The translations under genes and the position numbers were made by a program. From the NCBI GenBank assembly GCA_015660865.1, contig JACTUA010000005.1, positions 62,001-126,000 on the forward strand: a stretch of DNA of 64,000 nt, read 5' to 3'. This document shows, in pieces, positions 42,036 through 51,921 of the stretch. A model generated the notes under the pieces. The model made no database searches, was not told the origin of the DNA, and saw nothing but the letters and a program-made list of their open reading frames with translations. Each line of letters begins with the position of its first letter. Position 1 is the stretch's first letter. The DNA is from Methanomicrobiales archaeon. Its GTDB lineage: Archaea; Halobacteriota; Methanomicrobia; Methanomicrobiales; JACTUA01.

Positions 42036-43427
42036 TCAATCCTTCCTGTAACGGTTTCTCGAGATCTCTTCCAGGTCAAAGAGGGCGTCGGCCTCCTCTT
42101 CCGAGAGGATCCCCTTCTCGATCGCGAGATCCCTGACAGGACGCCTCTTCTCCATTGACTCCTCGGCGATCCTCGCGGCCCGCAGGTATCCTATCCTTGA
42201 GGTGAGGAGGGTGGCAAGCGCAGGGTTCATCCCGACGTATGACATGAGGCGGAGGTCGTTTGCCTGGATGCCGTCGATGCAGCGGGCCGTGAAGGCAGGG
42301 AGGTACCGGTTGAGCATCCCCAGGGAGTCGAGGATGGTGTGCGTCATGAGCGGGGTCATCACGTTCAGTTCCAGCTGCCCCGCCTGTACTGCGAGGGAGA
42401 GGGCGGCATCGTTCCCGATGATCTGAAAGGCGACCATGTCCAGGCACTCGGCCATCACCGGGTTGACCTTTCCCGGCATGATGGAGGATCCGGGCTGCAC
42501 GGCAGGGAGGAGAATCTCGTCGAGACCCGATGTCGGCCCGGACCCCATGAGCCTGAGATCGTTTGCGATCCGGATCAGCTCCAGAGCGAGTTCCCTGAGC
42601 GCCCCCGAGAATGCCGCCATCTGGGACCTGCTCTGCAATGCCTCGAGGCTGTCCAGGGCGGAGAAGAGAGGGAGGCCCGTGAGACGGGAGAGGTAGTGTA
42701 TCACGGCATCCCGGTATCCTCGCGGCGAATTGGCGCCCGTCCCCGTGGCGGTCCCCCCTATCGGGAGCTCGAGGAGACCATTCCTTCGTTCGCGGATCCT
42801 CATGGTGGCCCTCGCAATGGCGGCGCCATAGGCATCGAATTCATCGCCGAGGGTCACGGGGAGGGCGTCCATCAGGTGGGTCCGGCCTGTCTTCGGGAGG
42901 GACCGGAAATCATTCCCTTTCCTCTCCAGGGCGAAAACGAGCTCGCGGAGGCGCACGAGCAGGCTGTCAGCCTCCCCGATGACGGCCAGGTGGGAGGCTG
43001 TCGGGAAGGTATCGTTGGAGGACTGGGAGAGGTTCACGTGGTCGTTCGGGCCCAGGAACTCGTACTCCCCCCTCCGTCTTCCCAGGATCTCGAGGGCACG
43101 GTTGGCGATGACCTCGTTCATGTTCATGTTGAACGAGGTGCCCGCACCGGCCTGGAAGATGTCTACAGGGAACTGGTCGGCGAGTTTTCCGGAGGCGACC
43201 TCGGCTGCCGCGGCAACTATCGCTTCTCCCCTGGGCCTGTCCAGGACCCCAAGCTCCATGTTGGCAAGGGCGGCTGCCTCCTTGACGAGGGCGTAGGCCC
43301 TGACGAGCTCGGGGGGCTCGCGCCTTCCGGTGACGGGAAAGTTCTCCACCGCCCTCAGGGTCTGGATCCCGTAATAGACCTCGTCCGGCACGTCCCGCAT
43401 CCCGAGCGAATCTCTCTCCTGCCTCAT
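42036..43427 (-). CDS. aspA: Aspartate ammonia-lyase (or class II fumarase)
   Basis: A 463-residue member of the fumarase/aspartase superfamily with signature GSSIMPGKVNPVMAE and GTGANSPRGY. The N-terminal YYGIQTLRAVENFPVTGR matches aspartase (QTLRAxENFPITG) better than fumarase C (QTQRSLQNF), so it most likely releases ammonia from aspartate to give fumarate. A class I fumarase is already encoded at 10466-11850, which also favours aspartase. Its ATG overlaps the sdhB stop, so fumarate would be formed beside the enzyme that reduces it. Class II fumarase is the alternative. Confidence 0.8.
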   Translation of the reverse strand: MRQERDSLGMRDVPDEVYYGIQTLRAVENFPVTGRREPPELVRAYALVKEAAALANMELGVLDRPRGEAIVAAAAEVASGKLADQFPVDIFQAGAGTSFNMNMNEVIANRALEILGRRRGEYEFLGPNDHVNLSQSSNDTFPTASHLAVIGEADSLLVRLRELVFALERKGNDFRSLPKTGRTHLMDALPVTLGDEFDAYGAAIARATMRIRERRNGLLELPIGGTATGTGANSPRGYRDAVIHYLSRLTGLPLFSALDSLEALQSRSQMAAFSGALRELALELIRIANDLRLMGSGPTSGLDEILLPAVQPGSSIMPGKVNPVMAECLDMVAFQIIGNDAALSLAVQAGQLELNVMTPLMTHTILDSLGMLNRYLPAFTARCIDGIQANDLRLMSYVGMNPALATLLTSRIGYLRAARIAEESMEKRRPVRDLAIEKGILSEEEADALFDLEEISRNRYRKD

Positions 43428-44206
43428 CTGCCTCCCCCCATCTCCCCCGCGGACCGGCCCGTGGCCTTGAGCTCCTTACGGGCACGGCCGATAGCGATAT
43501 TGGGCGGTACCCCCTTCGGGCAGACGCGCCGGCAGTTGGTGTGGAACTCGCATCCCCACCACCCGTCCGGCGTGTCTGCCCGGCGGAGGCGGGAGGTGCC
43601 TCCTGCCTCGCGGGGGTCGATGCAGAACCGGTAGAGGGCTGCAAGGGCTGCCGGCCCGAGGTAATGGGGATTCCGGGCATTCACGGGGCAGGCCCCGAAA
43701 CAGGCTCCGCAGAGGATGCAGTTCGTGTAGGGGACCAGTTCCTTCACCGCCGCAGGGCTCATGAGCCGCTCCCTCTCCGGCCCGGGGCCGGCAGGAGAGA
43801 AGACCGGTTCTATCAGACGGTAGTACTCGAAGAACAGGGACATATCCACGATGAGATCCCTGATCACCGGGAGGTGCGGAAGCGGTTCGATGAGCACTTC
43901 CTTCCCGGCATCCCAGGGCACAGTTACCTCGAGGGCCGGGTAGGGCGAAAGCTGGACAGGGGCCTTTCCTTCCAGGAGGGCCTGGAGCTGCGTCCTGCAG
44001 GCGAGCCTCGGCACCTTGTTGATGAGCATGGCACAGGTGCCGCAGACGGCGCCCCGGCATGAGTACCGGAATGCCAGCGTGTCGTCTTTCTCCTGCGCCT
44101 TGAAGAGGCCGGCAAGTACAGTCATCCCTGGCACAGGATCGATCTCGAAGCTATCGTATCTCGAGCCCGGCATCCCGGGCCTTGACCTGAACACCTTCAG
44201 CTCCAT
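43424..44206 (-). CDS. sdhB: Succinate dehydrogenase/fumarate reductase iron-sulfur subunit
   Basis: A 260-residue subunit. The plant-type 2Fe-2S domain shows CRGAVCGTCAMLINKVPRLAC, and the C-terminal part has CILCGACFGACP and CRRVCPKGVPP for the 4Fe-4S and 3Fe-4S clusters. It lacks the long Cys-rich CCG domains of thiol:fumarate reductase TfrB, so electrons probably do not come directly from coenzyme M and B thiols. No membrane anchor genes follow; aspA does. The stop of sdhA overlaps its start by one base. Confidence 0.9.
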   Translation of the reverse strand: MELKVFRSRPGMPGSRYDSFEIDPVPGMTVLAGLFKAQEKDDTLAFRYSCRGAVCGTCAMLINKVPRLACRTQLQALLEGKAPVQLSPYPALEVTVPWDAGKEVLIEPLPHLPVIRDLIVDMSLFFEYYRLIEPVFSPAGPGPERERLMSPAAVKELVPYTNCILCGACFGACPVNARNPHYLGPAALAALYRFCIDPREAGGTSRLRRADTPDGWWGCEFHTNCRRVCPKGVPPNIAIGRARKELKATGRSAGEMGGGR

Positions 44207-45927
44207 CAGTAACCACGCTCCTCCACCTTGAACATTCCGAGGGTGACTGGCTTGTACGCAATTGCAACCTCCCCCTCCTCTATCGTTGCCATGGTATGCG
44301 CAAGGAACCTTCTATCATCCCGGTGGGGATGATCTCTCCTGGTATGGGACCCCCTGCTCTCCTCGCGGGCGAGGGCCCCGAGCGCCACCACCTCCGCTAG
44401 CTGGAGCATGCCCTCGAGCTCAAGATACCGGACGAGGGCCTGGTTCACGGCTGAATCCCTGTTCGTCATAGAGACCTGCAGGGAACGTTCCCTCAGGCGC
44501 CTGATCTTTCGGAGCCCCTCCTGCATCATCTGGCCCTCCCGGAAGATCCCGAAATGCAGGAACATGGTCTCCTCCAGCTCCCTGATGAGAGCGAAGGGGG
44601 ACTCTCCGCCGGATCTGCCAAGGATCTCCCGGATCTCCGTTTCCGTCTCTTTCATCGCCGATTCGACCGTATCCATGGCGGACTCATGGATCTTCGGAAG
44701 ATCCCCGACAATGGAATCTGCCACGAGACGCCCGAATACGACGGTCTCGAGGAGAGAATTCCCCCCGAGGCGGTTTGCACCATGAACGCTGATACAGGCG
44801 CACTCCCCTGCGGCGTAAAGGTCCGAAAGGCCGCTCATGCCCCCTATATTCACATCGATCCCGCCCATGGAGTAATGCTGGCCCGGCTGCACGGGGATCG
44901 GCTCCTCGACGGGATCCACGCCCGCGAAGTCCATCGCGATCTGCCGTATTCCGGGCAGGCGCTCCATGATGCGCCCTGGACCGAGGTGCCGAAGGTCCAG
45001 GTGGACGTAGCCCCCGTCGAACCCGTTCCCCCGTGCGATCTCCTCCTCGATGGCCCGCGCGACCACGTCCCTCGGGGCGAGTTCGAGGGCATGGGAGGCG
45101 TACCTTTCCATGAACCGCTCGCCTGTCCGGTTGACCAGGATCCCGCCCTCACCCCGTGCCGCTTCGGAGATCAGGATATTGGTGCCATAGAGGGTCGTGG
45201 GATGGAACTGGACGAACTCCATGTCCTTGAGGGGGGCACCTGCGCGGAGAGCGAGCGCCACCCCGTCGCCGGTGTTGATGAGGGCGTTCGTGGACCGGGA
45301 GAAGATCCTCCCGAACCCCCCTGTCGCAAGGAGGGTTGCCCGGGAGGCAAACCCGTGAACGGCCCCCGTCATGATCTCGAGGGCCGTACACCCCATGCAG
45401 CGCCCGCCTGACCTGACGAGAGATGTAACAAAGAACTCCTCGAAGACGGGTATCTTCCGGCCGAGAACCTGCTGGTACAGGGTATGGAGCACGTTGTGAC
45501 CGGTCCGGTCCTCTGCATAACAGGTCCTCGGGAACCCGGCACCCCCAAAGGGCCGCTGGGCGATCTTCCCATCCTCGAGCCTCGACCAGACCGTCCCCAT
45601 ATGCTCCAGCTCGAGGACCGTTGCCGGTGCTTCCCTGCACATGAGTGCGACCGCATCCTGGTCTGCGAGGTAATCCGATCCCTTCACGGTGTCATAAGCA
45701 TGGCTCTCCCAGCTGTCCACGGCTCCCCCCTCGCCTCTTACGTTGCCGAGGGCCGCGTTCATCCCCCCCTGGGCGGCGACCGAATGGGACCGGAGCGGAT
45801 GGACCTTTGAGATCACCGCCACCGATAGGCCGGCCCGGGAGACCTGCAGGGCGGCCCGGAGGCCGGTCAGGCCCCCTCCGATGATGACTGCGTCCCATGC
45901 GGTGATCGTCCCGCCCATGATACTCAT
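44206..45927 (-). CDS. sdhA: Succinate dehydrogenase/fumarate reductase flavoprotein subunit
   Basis: A 573-residue FAD subunit that interconverts fumarate and succinate. [17 protein letters not shown] is the FAD dinucleotide fold, and [17 protein letters not shown] holds the histidine that links FAD covalently. [23 protein letters not shown] and [10 protein letters not shown] are substrate-site motifs. Direction is probably fumarate reduction, given an anaerobe and the kor/suc genes. The adjacent SdhB lacks anchors, so the complex may be soluble or use an unlinked partner. It is divergent from the second 2-oxoacid oxidoreductase. Confidence 0.93.
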   Translation of the reverse strand: MSIMGGTITAWDAVIIGGGLTGLRAALQVSRAGLSVAVISKVHPLRSHSVAAQGGMNAALGNVRGEGGAVDSWESHAYDTVKGSDYLADQDAVALMCREAPATVLELEHMGTVWSRLEDGKIAQRPFGGAGFPRTCYAEDRTGHNVLHTLYQQVLGRKIPVFEEFFVTSLVRSGGRCMGCTALEIMTGAVHGFASRATLLATGGFGRIFSRSTNALINTGDGVALALRAGAPLKDMEFVQFHPTTLYGTNILISEAARGEGGILVNRTGERFMERYASHALELAPRDVVARAIEEEIARGNGFDGGYVHLDLRHLGPGRIMERLPGIRQIAMDFAGVDPVEEPIPVQPGQHYSMGGIDVNIGGMSGLSDLYAAGECACISVHGANRLGGNSLLETVVFGRLVADSIVGDLPKIHESAMDTVESAMKETETEIREILGRSGGESPFALIRELEETMFLHFGIFREGQMMQEGLRKIRRLRERSLQVSMTNRDSAVNQALVRYLELEGMLQLAEVVALGALAREESRGSHTRRDHPHRDDRRFLAHTMATIEEGEVAIAYKPVTLGMFKVEERGY

Positions 45928-46059
45928 TCCCCCTTCTGGACTGGTATATCCTGCCTCCCTCTTAAAGTACCTCCGGGTGGGGGGGGATCCTGCCGGTAAT
46001 GCAATACCCTTTTATCCAAATACGGCAGGAACCTTTCCAGATCACGCGGAGGAATACAG

Positions 46060-47721
46060 GTGGCAGAGGGTGAAGTATCGGTCCTCGTCGGCGGAAAAGC
46101 GGGCGAGGGGATCAGCAGTGCAGGCCAGATCATCGCCCATCTCCTCGGGCAGCTCGGGTACCGTATCCACATGTACTTCGATTACCCCTCCCTGATCAAG
46201 GGTGGGCACAACTTCGCCATCATCCGCGGTGCACGGGGGAAGATTGGATCGGTGCGGAGCCGCGTGGACCTCATCCTCGCCCTCGACCAGGAGACCCTGC
46301 GGGTCCACGAAGGGAGGCTCAACGACCACGGGGTCGTGGTCTACAATGCCGATACCGCGAGATACCCTCCGGGGATCGGGATCGCCATAAAATCCATCCT
46401 CGCCGCAGAAGAGGCCCCTCCCGTGATGGGGAATTCTGCGATCCTGGGCGCGTTCGTGAAGGCGGCAGGGATAGAATGGGCCTTTGCAGAGGGGGTGCTC
46501 ACAAAATCCTTCAGGAAGGGGACCGGCCAGAACCTCCGCGTCGCCCGGAGGGCCTATGAGGCCTCGGAGGAAAGGCTCCGCATCCCCGCCACCGGGATGA
46601 CGGGCCTCCCGGGGTTTACCGGGAACGAGGCCATGGGCATCGGCCTCGTCGAGGCCGGCCTCGGGGTGTACCTCTCGTACCCGATGTCGCCGACTTCAAA
46701 TCTTCTCCACTTCCTGGCCGGTTATTCCGACGAGGTGCGGATCCGCGTGATCCAGCCCGAGAGCGAGATCGCGGTCATCCTCGCGGCCCTCGGGTGCGCC
46801 TATGCAGGGACCCGGGCTGCCGTCGGGACATCGGGCGGCGGGTTCTCGCTGATGGTCGAGGCCCTGGGCCTCGCCGGAATGGCGGAGCTACCAGTCGTGA
46901 TTGTCGTCGGGCAGCGGGCCGGCCCGAGCACCGGCCTTGCGACCTACACCGCGCAGGCGGACCTGGAGTTCGCGATCCATGCCGGCCACGGGGAGTTCCC
47001 GAGGCTGGTGATTGCTCCGGGGGATGCCGAAGAGAGCCGGACCTGGATCCGGGCCGCCATGGATCTCGCGTGGAAGTACCAGATTCCGGCCCTCTTTCTC
47101 CCGGACAGGATCATCTGTGAAGGGATGTATAGCCTGGATCCGTCGGTGACGATGAAATCTAGAGCAGATCCGGTCATGGCCGGACCTGATATCCATCCGT
47201 ATCTCAGGTACGCCCCGACCGATTCCGGCATATCGCCCCTCCGGTTCCCACCGGTGAAGGGGGAGGTGATCCGGGTGAACAGCCATGCCCATGACACCGA
47301 CGGGATCACCACCGAGGATCCCGGGATCACCCGGACTATGGCCGAAAAGCGGCAGAAAAAGATGCTCGGGCTCGCTGCGGAGATTGAAGGGATGCACCCG
47401 GTGAATATCGCCGGAGACACAGACGCGACAACTGGCGTTCTCTGCTGGGGATCGAACAAGGGGATCTGCGCCGAGCTCGGGGAGACCCTGAGCCTCCGGG
47501 TCATCCAGCCGGTCGCCCTCTGGCCGTTCCCTGAGAAGAGCTTTGCGGAGGCGATGGACGGGGTCGAGCGGTTCTTCGGGGTGGAGACGAACGAGACTGG
47601 CCAGCTGGTCCGGCTCGTCCGCCAGTTCGGGTACAGGGCGGACGGCATGGTGCTCAAGTACGACGGCCGGCCCTTCATGCTCGAAGATCTGGAGCAGGAG
47701 CTCAGAAGGGTGATGGCATGA
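46060..47721 (+). CDS. 2-oxoacid:ferredoxin oxidoreductase, fused gamma-alpha subunit
   Basis: A 553-residue fusion. Residues ~1-190 are the gamma domain (VLVGGKAGEGISSAGQIIAHLL, YPSLIKGGHNF) and ~195-553 the alpha domain (GFTGNEAMGIGLVEAGLGVYLSYPMSPTSN, GTSGGGFSLMVEALGLAGMAELPVV, GPSTGLATYTAQADL). This is the two-subunit architecture, unlike the four-gene korDABC at 7768-10455, so it is a separate enzyme. The substrate (2-oxoglutarate, pyruvate or another oxoacid) is open. The start is GTG 46060 after GGAGGAATACAG. Its stop overlaps the beta subunit gene. Confidence 0.9.
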   Translation: MAEGEVSVLVGGKAGEGISSAGQIIAHLLGQLGYRIHMYFDYPSLIKGGHNFAIIRGARGKIGSVRSRVDLILALDQETLRVHEGRLNDHGVVVYNADTARYPPGIGIAIKSILAAEEAPPVMGNSAILGAFVKAAGIEWAFAEGVLTKSFRKGTGQNLRVARRAYEASEERLRIPATGMTGLPGFTGNEAMGIGLVEAGLGVYLSYPMSPTSNLLHFLAGYSDEVRIRVIQPESEIAVILAALGCAYAGTRAAVGTSGGGFSLMVEALGLAGMAELPVVIVVGQRAGPSTGLATYTAQADLEFAIHAGHGEFPRLVIAPGDAEESRTWIRAAMDLAWKYQIPALFLPDRIICEGMYSLDPSVTMKSRADPVMAGPDIHPYLRYAPTDSGISPLRFPPVKGEVIRVNSHAHDTDGITTEDPGITRTMAEKRQKKMLGLAAEIEGMHPVNIAGDTDATTGVLCWGSNKGICAELGETLSLRVIQPVALWPFPEKSFAEAMDGVERFFGVETNETGQLVRLVRQFGYRADGMVLKYDGRPFMLEDLEQELRRVMA

Positions 47722-48572
47722 AGGGGATCGATCTCATCAGCCACGCGAAGAACACGTGGTGCCCGGGGTGCGGGAATTTCGCGGTCCAGCATATCTTAAA
47801 AGACCTCCTCGCACAGATGGACGGGGGAGGTCTCCCCCTCGAGAATGTCGTCCTCGTGGCCGGCATCGGCCAGCACGGGAAGCTCTTCGACTTCATGAAC
47901 CTGAACGGCTTCTACTCCCTCCATGGCCGGACGATCCCTGTCGCAACCGGGATAAAGCTCGCGAACCCTTCCCTCAGGGTGATCTGCGTAACCGGAGATG
48001 GCGACTCCTATGCAGAAGGGCTCGACCACCTCATCTTCGCGGCAAAGAGAAACCTCGACATCACCGTACTCGTGCATGACAACCGGGTGTACGGGCTGAC
48101 GACCGGGCAGTTCACTCCCACATCCCCGTACGGGTACCGGGGGCATTCCACCCCCAGGGGCGAGAGGGAGATGCCCCTGAATCCCATGGACCTGATGCTT
48201 GCGGCGGGCGCGACCTTCATCGGCAGGGGATATACCGGCCGGCGTGACGAGCTCAAACGGCTGATCCGGGAGGCCATCCTGCACCGGGGCTTCTCCTTCG
48301 TTGATATCCTCCAGATCTGTTCAACGTACAACGACCTGACCGCATATTACAACGAACGGGTCTATGCCTGGTCAGAGGAGGACGCGGGCGATCGCCAGGC
48401 CGCCGAAAGAAAGGCGGGGGAATGGAATTACTCCGACGATGCAAAGATAGGGCTCGGGGTGATGTTCCGGCATACCGCCCCCACCTTCGAGGATGCTTAT
48501 CCGGTACCCGGGAAGATGAGTCCGGATGAAAGGGCCGGATGGGTAGCACGTATTCTGAGCGAGCGGTCCTGA
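47718..48572 (+). CDS. 2-oxoacid:ferredoxin oxidoreductase beta subunit (two-subunit type)
   Basis: A 284-residue thiamine-diphosphate subunit partnering the fused gamma-alpha protein. WCPGCGNFAVQHILKD and GDGDSYAEGLDHLIFAAKRNLDITVLVHDN are the conserved cluster and TPP motifs, and RVYGLTTGQFTPTSPYG follows. No separate ferredoxin subunit is encoded here, in contrast to korDABC. Overlap ATGA with the upstream gene. Divergence from sdhAB-aspA suggests joint control and use in the same carbon pathway. Confidence 0.92.
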   Translation: MKGIDLISHAKNTWCPGCGNFAVQHILKDLLAQMDGGGLPLENVVLVAGIGQHGKLFDFMNLNGFYSLHGRTIPVATGIKLANPSLRVICVTGDGDSYAEGLDHLIFAAKRNLDITVLVHDNRVYGLTTGQFTPTSPYGYRGHSTPRGEREMPLNPMDLMLAAGATFIGRGYTGRRDELKRLIREAILHRGFSFVDILQICSTYNDLTAYYNERVYAWSEEDAGDRQAAERKAGEWNYSDDAKIGLGVMFRHTAPTFEDAYPVPGKMSPDERAGWVARILSERS

Positions 48573-48642
48573 AAGAATCAGGTACGGACTCCTGCGTTTT
48601 CGCCGATCAAAGATACGGGCTGCGCAGACCCTTCCCCCTCCT

Positions 48643-48969
48643 TCATTTTTTCCCGTCCCGGTAGTCACGCGCTTCCCGGGAGAGGAAATACCCGAGCACG
48701 ACCCGGATGAGGACGACTGCCCCGAGAGTGAGGATCTCCTGCTGGCCCGGGGCGATGAGCGTGTTGATGATGTCCGCCGCGATAAAGAACTCAAGGCCGA
48801 AGATGATCTTCCCCGTGAACTGGACCCTGATATCGTCATAGCTCTTCTGCTGCGAGAGGAGCTCGCGCCCCAGGATCTCGGCGATGGCCCGGATCCCGCC
48901 ATAGATGATGAGGAGTGCCCCGGCTCCGCCGAAGAAGAAGGCGATACCGTGGACAATCTCCTGAAACAT
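48643..48969 (-). CDS. DUF1622 membrane protein
   Basis: A 108-residue protein with three membrane segments: IVHGIAFFFGGAGALLIIYGGIRAI, FTGKIIFGLEFFIAADIINTLI and ILTLGAVVLIRVVLGYFLSREARDY. GLEFFIAADI and RVVLGYFLSRE are typical of DUF1622, a widespread family of unknown role. Standalone, between the oxidoreductase and efflux genes. Confidence 0.87.
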   Translation of the reverse strand: MFQEIVHGIAFFFGGAGALLIIYGGIRAIAEILGRELLSQQKSYDDIRVQFTGKIIFGLEFFIAADIINTLIAPGQQEILTLGAVVLIRVVLGYFLSREARDYRDGKK

Positions 48970-49120
48970 CCTGATCTGAGAGGGGATACCACTCGCAGAT
49001 GTTGAATGTTTCTATTTTTGCAGATTGCCGCAATGTTTCAGAGTGGCCTTCTCTCTCGCGGGACGATGCCTCCGTGAATGCCTCCCAGGAGATGATCGCC
49101 TTCTTCCGGCTGACCCTCAT

Positions 49121-50062
49121 TTAGTCCTTTCCCATCGATTTCGGATTGCGATCCTCGCTCACCGGTGTGCAGGGTTCCACCGTGCACCTCTCCTTCAGCT
49201 CGCACGCCTCTCCTGTCAGCTCAACCTCGATAGTAGCATGAGAGATCCCCAGCGAGAGGGCAGCGTCCCTCACCCTGCACTTGATCGCCATCGCCACCGC
49301 TCCTGAACTCCCTTCAGGGATTACCACATGAACGGTGAGGATATGGTGCTCGCCATCGAGGGACCAGAGGTGGAGATCATGGACGCCCGTGACCCCGGGG
49401 AGCGTGAGGAGGTGGTCCACAACTCCCTGGAGGGAGAGCGAGGGTGGGACGCCCTGGAGGAAGATGACAACCGTCCGCCTCAGGTTCCTCACCACGTTCA
49501 CGAGCACGACGATGGTGATGAGGATGGAGGCCGCGGGGTCGAGGACCGGGACATCCCAGACCATGAGGACGAGGCTCACGAAGAGGATGGCAGCCCATCC
49601 CAGCAGATCCTCAACGAGGTGCCATGCGACAGTCTGCTCGTTTAAGGTATGCCCTCTCTTCAGCCTGATTGCGGCGGCGCCGTTCACGAGGATACCCACC
49701 ACGGCAAAGACGAGCATGCCTGGTGCGTCCGGCCGCATCGGGGAGAGGAGCCGGGGCACCGCGTACCAGAGGATGAGGGATGCCCCGATGAGGAGGACTA
49801 CCCCGTTCGTGAAGGCCGCGACCAGGGAGAAGCGTCGGTAGCCGTACGAGAAGAGGGTTGTGGGCTTCCTGCCGGAGAGGCGTTCAAAGAACCAGGCGAG
49901 CCCGAGGGAGAAGGAGTCTCCCAGGTCATGGAGGGAATCTGCCGTGATAGCGAGGCTGTTCAGGTAGATCCCGCCCGCATACTCGGCGATGGTGAAGAGG
50001 AGGTTCAGGAAGAAAGCGATCCTGATGTTCTTCTCGCTCGTATCATCGGGGTGAGGGGGCAT
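49121..50062 (-). CDS. Cation diffusion facilitator (zinc/cadmium efflux)
   Basis: A 313-residue CDF-family exporter, similar to ZitB/CzcD. The zinc-site helices carry DSLHDLGDSF (helix 2) and WHLVEDLLGW (helix 5), giving the His-Asp/His-Asp ligand set. Six membrane segments are followed by a cytoplasmic domain (GVTGVHDLHLWSLDGEHHILTVHVVIPE) that dimerises on metal binding. It exchanges Zn2+ or Cd2+ for protons. The C-terminus ends in Cys- and charge-rich residues. Standalone. Confidence 0.92.
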   Translation of the reverse strand: MPPHPDDTSEKNIRIAFFLNLLFTIAEYAGGIYLNSLAITADSLHDLGDSFSLGLAWFFERLSGRKPTTLFSYGYRRFSLVAAFTNGVVLLIGASLILWYAVPRLLSPMRPDAPGMLVFAVVGILVNGAAAIRLKRGHTLNEQTVAWHLVEDLLGWAAILFVSLVLMVWDVPVLDPAASILITIVVLVNVVRNLRRTVVIFLQGVPPSLSLQGVVDHLLTLPGVTGVHDLHLWSLDGEHHILTVHVVIPEGSSGAVAMAIKCRVRDAALSLGISHATIEVELTGEACELKERCTVEPCTPVSEDRNPKSMGKD

Positions 50063-50154
50063 ACCGCTTCTCCAGGAGGAGCGCTCCTCAGTCGTTCATT
50101 CCCCTCCGGGATAATCAAACCGCCGGTGGATCTTCCGGATCCGGGCGGTTTTTC

Positions 50155-51018
50155 TCACCGGCTGGTTTCGGCGATCTGCCCGTCTATCGTTATAGTCACC
50201 TCTCTCACGGGGATCTGCTTCCCCGATTGCTCCAGCGCCCGATCCACCACATATTCCACCCCGCCGCAGCACGGAACTTCCATATGGGCGACGGTGATCG
50301 AATGGGTTGCGTGATGAGAGAAAATATCGGCCAGTTTGGCGATGTACCCGTCGATATCGGTGTCCAGTTTCGGGCAGAAGATGATCAAGATCTTATCCCG
50401 CAGCAACTCCTGGTGGAACCCTGCGTAAGCGAAGGGGACGCAGTCGGCCGAGATGAGGAGATCTGCGTTCTCAAAATACGGTGCAGCGGGATTCAGGAGC
50501 TTGAGCTGGATCGGCCACTGGCGGAGTTCTGAACCCCTCTCCACGGGCGCTCTCTGATCGCCAGTAGGACGATCCCTTGCGATGCTCCTGGCTAAGGAAC
50601 CCGGGCACCTCGCGAAGGGATGCTGACCGCTCCGTGCGGAAGCAGGGAAACATCCCTTGATGCTGTGCCGTGGAATATCGATATGGTTCTCATCCAGGTA
50701 CTCAATCGCCAGGTTGTACAGATCCTTCTCGCCGTGTGAAATCAGGTGCTCGAGGTGTGCCCTGATCACCGGTTCCCCCTGGCGTGCGATGTTCTCCATC
50801 ACGGTCTTCTCGTTGTATGGCTCCGCTTCCCGCTCGATGACCGAGATCGCTCCTTCAGGGCATGTCCCGAGGCACGCGCCGAGGCCGTCGCAGAAGAGGT
50901 CGCTCACGAGACGTGCCTTCCCGTCGATGAGCTGGAGCGCCCCTTCGGGGCAGTCGGGGATGCACTGCCCGCACCCCGTGCACTTTTCTTCGTCGATTCT
51001 GATGATCTTCCGCTTCAT
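50155..51018 (-). CDS. 4Fe-4S ferredoxin-domain protein
   Basis: A 287-residue protein. Residues ~12-65 hold two cluster motifs, CTGCGQCIPDCPEGAL and CDGLGACLGTCPEGAI (the second with wider spacing). A third region has CPGSLAR, and QWPIQLKLLNPAAPYFENADLLISADCVPFAY is a conserved stretch of this anaerobe family. CPKLDTDIDGYI and MEVPCCGGVEYVV follow. The family accompanies hydroxylamine-reductase-like or other redox genes elsewhere; its function is not established. Standalone. Confidence 0.85.
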   Translation of the reverse strand: MKRKIIRIDEEKCTGCGQCIPDCPEGALQLIDGKARLVSDLFCDGLGACLGTCPEGAISVIEREAEPYNEKTVMENIARQGEPVIRAHLEHLISHGEKDLYNLAIEYLDENHIDIPRHSIKGCFPASARSGQHPFARCPGSLARSIARDRPTGDQRAPVERGSELRQWPIQLKLLNPAAPYFENADLLISADCVPFAYAGFHQELLRDKILIIFCPKLDTDIDGYIAKLADIFSHHATHSITVAHMEVPCCGGVEYVVDRALEQSGKQIPVREVTITIDGQIAETSR

Positions 51019-51235
51019 ACCACTGTCACCGCGATGGCTTCATGTTATCACGGCAACAATATTCCGGCTGTTTCACTATATAGACTGCCCGGGAGATCGT
51101 TGATACCGTTCGGCAGTCTGGTCCCGCACTCACAGGCATGTGGCATGTCGGCAGATTGGTGCAGCCAGAAACCATGCTGGTGGTCACTCTGCGGGATGAT
51201 TTCAGAAGAGGGGCGCGGCCGGTGACTGATCCCAC

Positions 51236-51886
51236 ATGAAGGACGGGAATACCGTGACTGATATCACCGCAGAGTGCGCCCGGCTCGGCGCTGCACGAAC
51301 GCGGGGGGAACTCGGGGCCATGATAGCACCCCTGGTCCTCTCCTGCCCGCCACGGGACCTCCACAGGATGATCGGGAACTTCTCCCTCCAGATTGCCGAC
51401 GTCGAGCCCGGGTACCGTTCCCGGGTTATGGAAAAGATCTCGGAGCATCTCTTTGGCACGTACCAGAGGATCCGGCTCATGTCTCAGCAGGGCACCTTCT
51501 CCCACATGCAGGAGCCCGTCGACGCCTCTGTATCTCAGTTCTGGGAGATGGTTGCCAGGGAATGCCGCTCAGCTTCCCGTGAGCAGGACCTCCGGCTCCG
51601 GTTCCTCAAGTACCTGCTCGCTGCCTTCCCGATGTTCGTGCTCCGGGAGCCGGCTCATGCCGTGGGAACGCCGTTCCCTGGCGGCGATACCGTGGAATAT
51701 ATCCAGGGGGTATATTATTGCCCCGTCAGGGAGAAGGCAAACGACGTCGGCGGCGCCCTCTGCCCGTTCTGCCCGGCGGTCCAGACCCCGGCCATCGGGT
51801 ACCTCAAGCCCCCGGTAAACCCGAGCGAGCACCGGAAACAGGAGTTTATCAGGAATTGTTACGATCACCACAACTTCAATGGGTGA
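51236..51886 (+). CDS. DUF2115 family protein
   Basis: A 216-residue archaeal protein of the UPF0305/DUF2115 family. The conserved C-terminal block is YYCPVREKANDVGGALCPFCPAVQTP, with three Cys that could bind metal, after GTPFPGGDTVEYIQG. The first ~130 residues are helical. The function is unknown; the family is widespread in methanogens. The start ATG 51236 lies in a lower-GC stretch upstream of the haem gene cluster. Confidence 0.85.
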   Translation: MKDGNTVTDITAECARLGAARTRGELGAMIAPLVLSCPPRDLHRMIGNFSLQIADVEPGYRSRVMEKISEHLFGTYQRIRLMSQQGTFSHMQEPVDASVSQFWEMVARECRSASREQDLRLRFLKYLLAAFPMFVLREPAHAVGTPFPGGDTVEYIQGVYYCPVREKANDVGGALCPFCPAVQTPAIGYLKPPVNPSEHRKQEFIRNCYDHHNFNG

Positions 51887-51921
51887 AAACCAAATCACTA
51901 ATTCACTGAAATCCGCAGAAA

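Noticed and set aside
43424-45927. Thiol:fumarate reductase TfrAB
   Set aside because: The iron-sulfur subunit ends near residue 260 and has no CCG domains, which TfrB requires.
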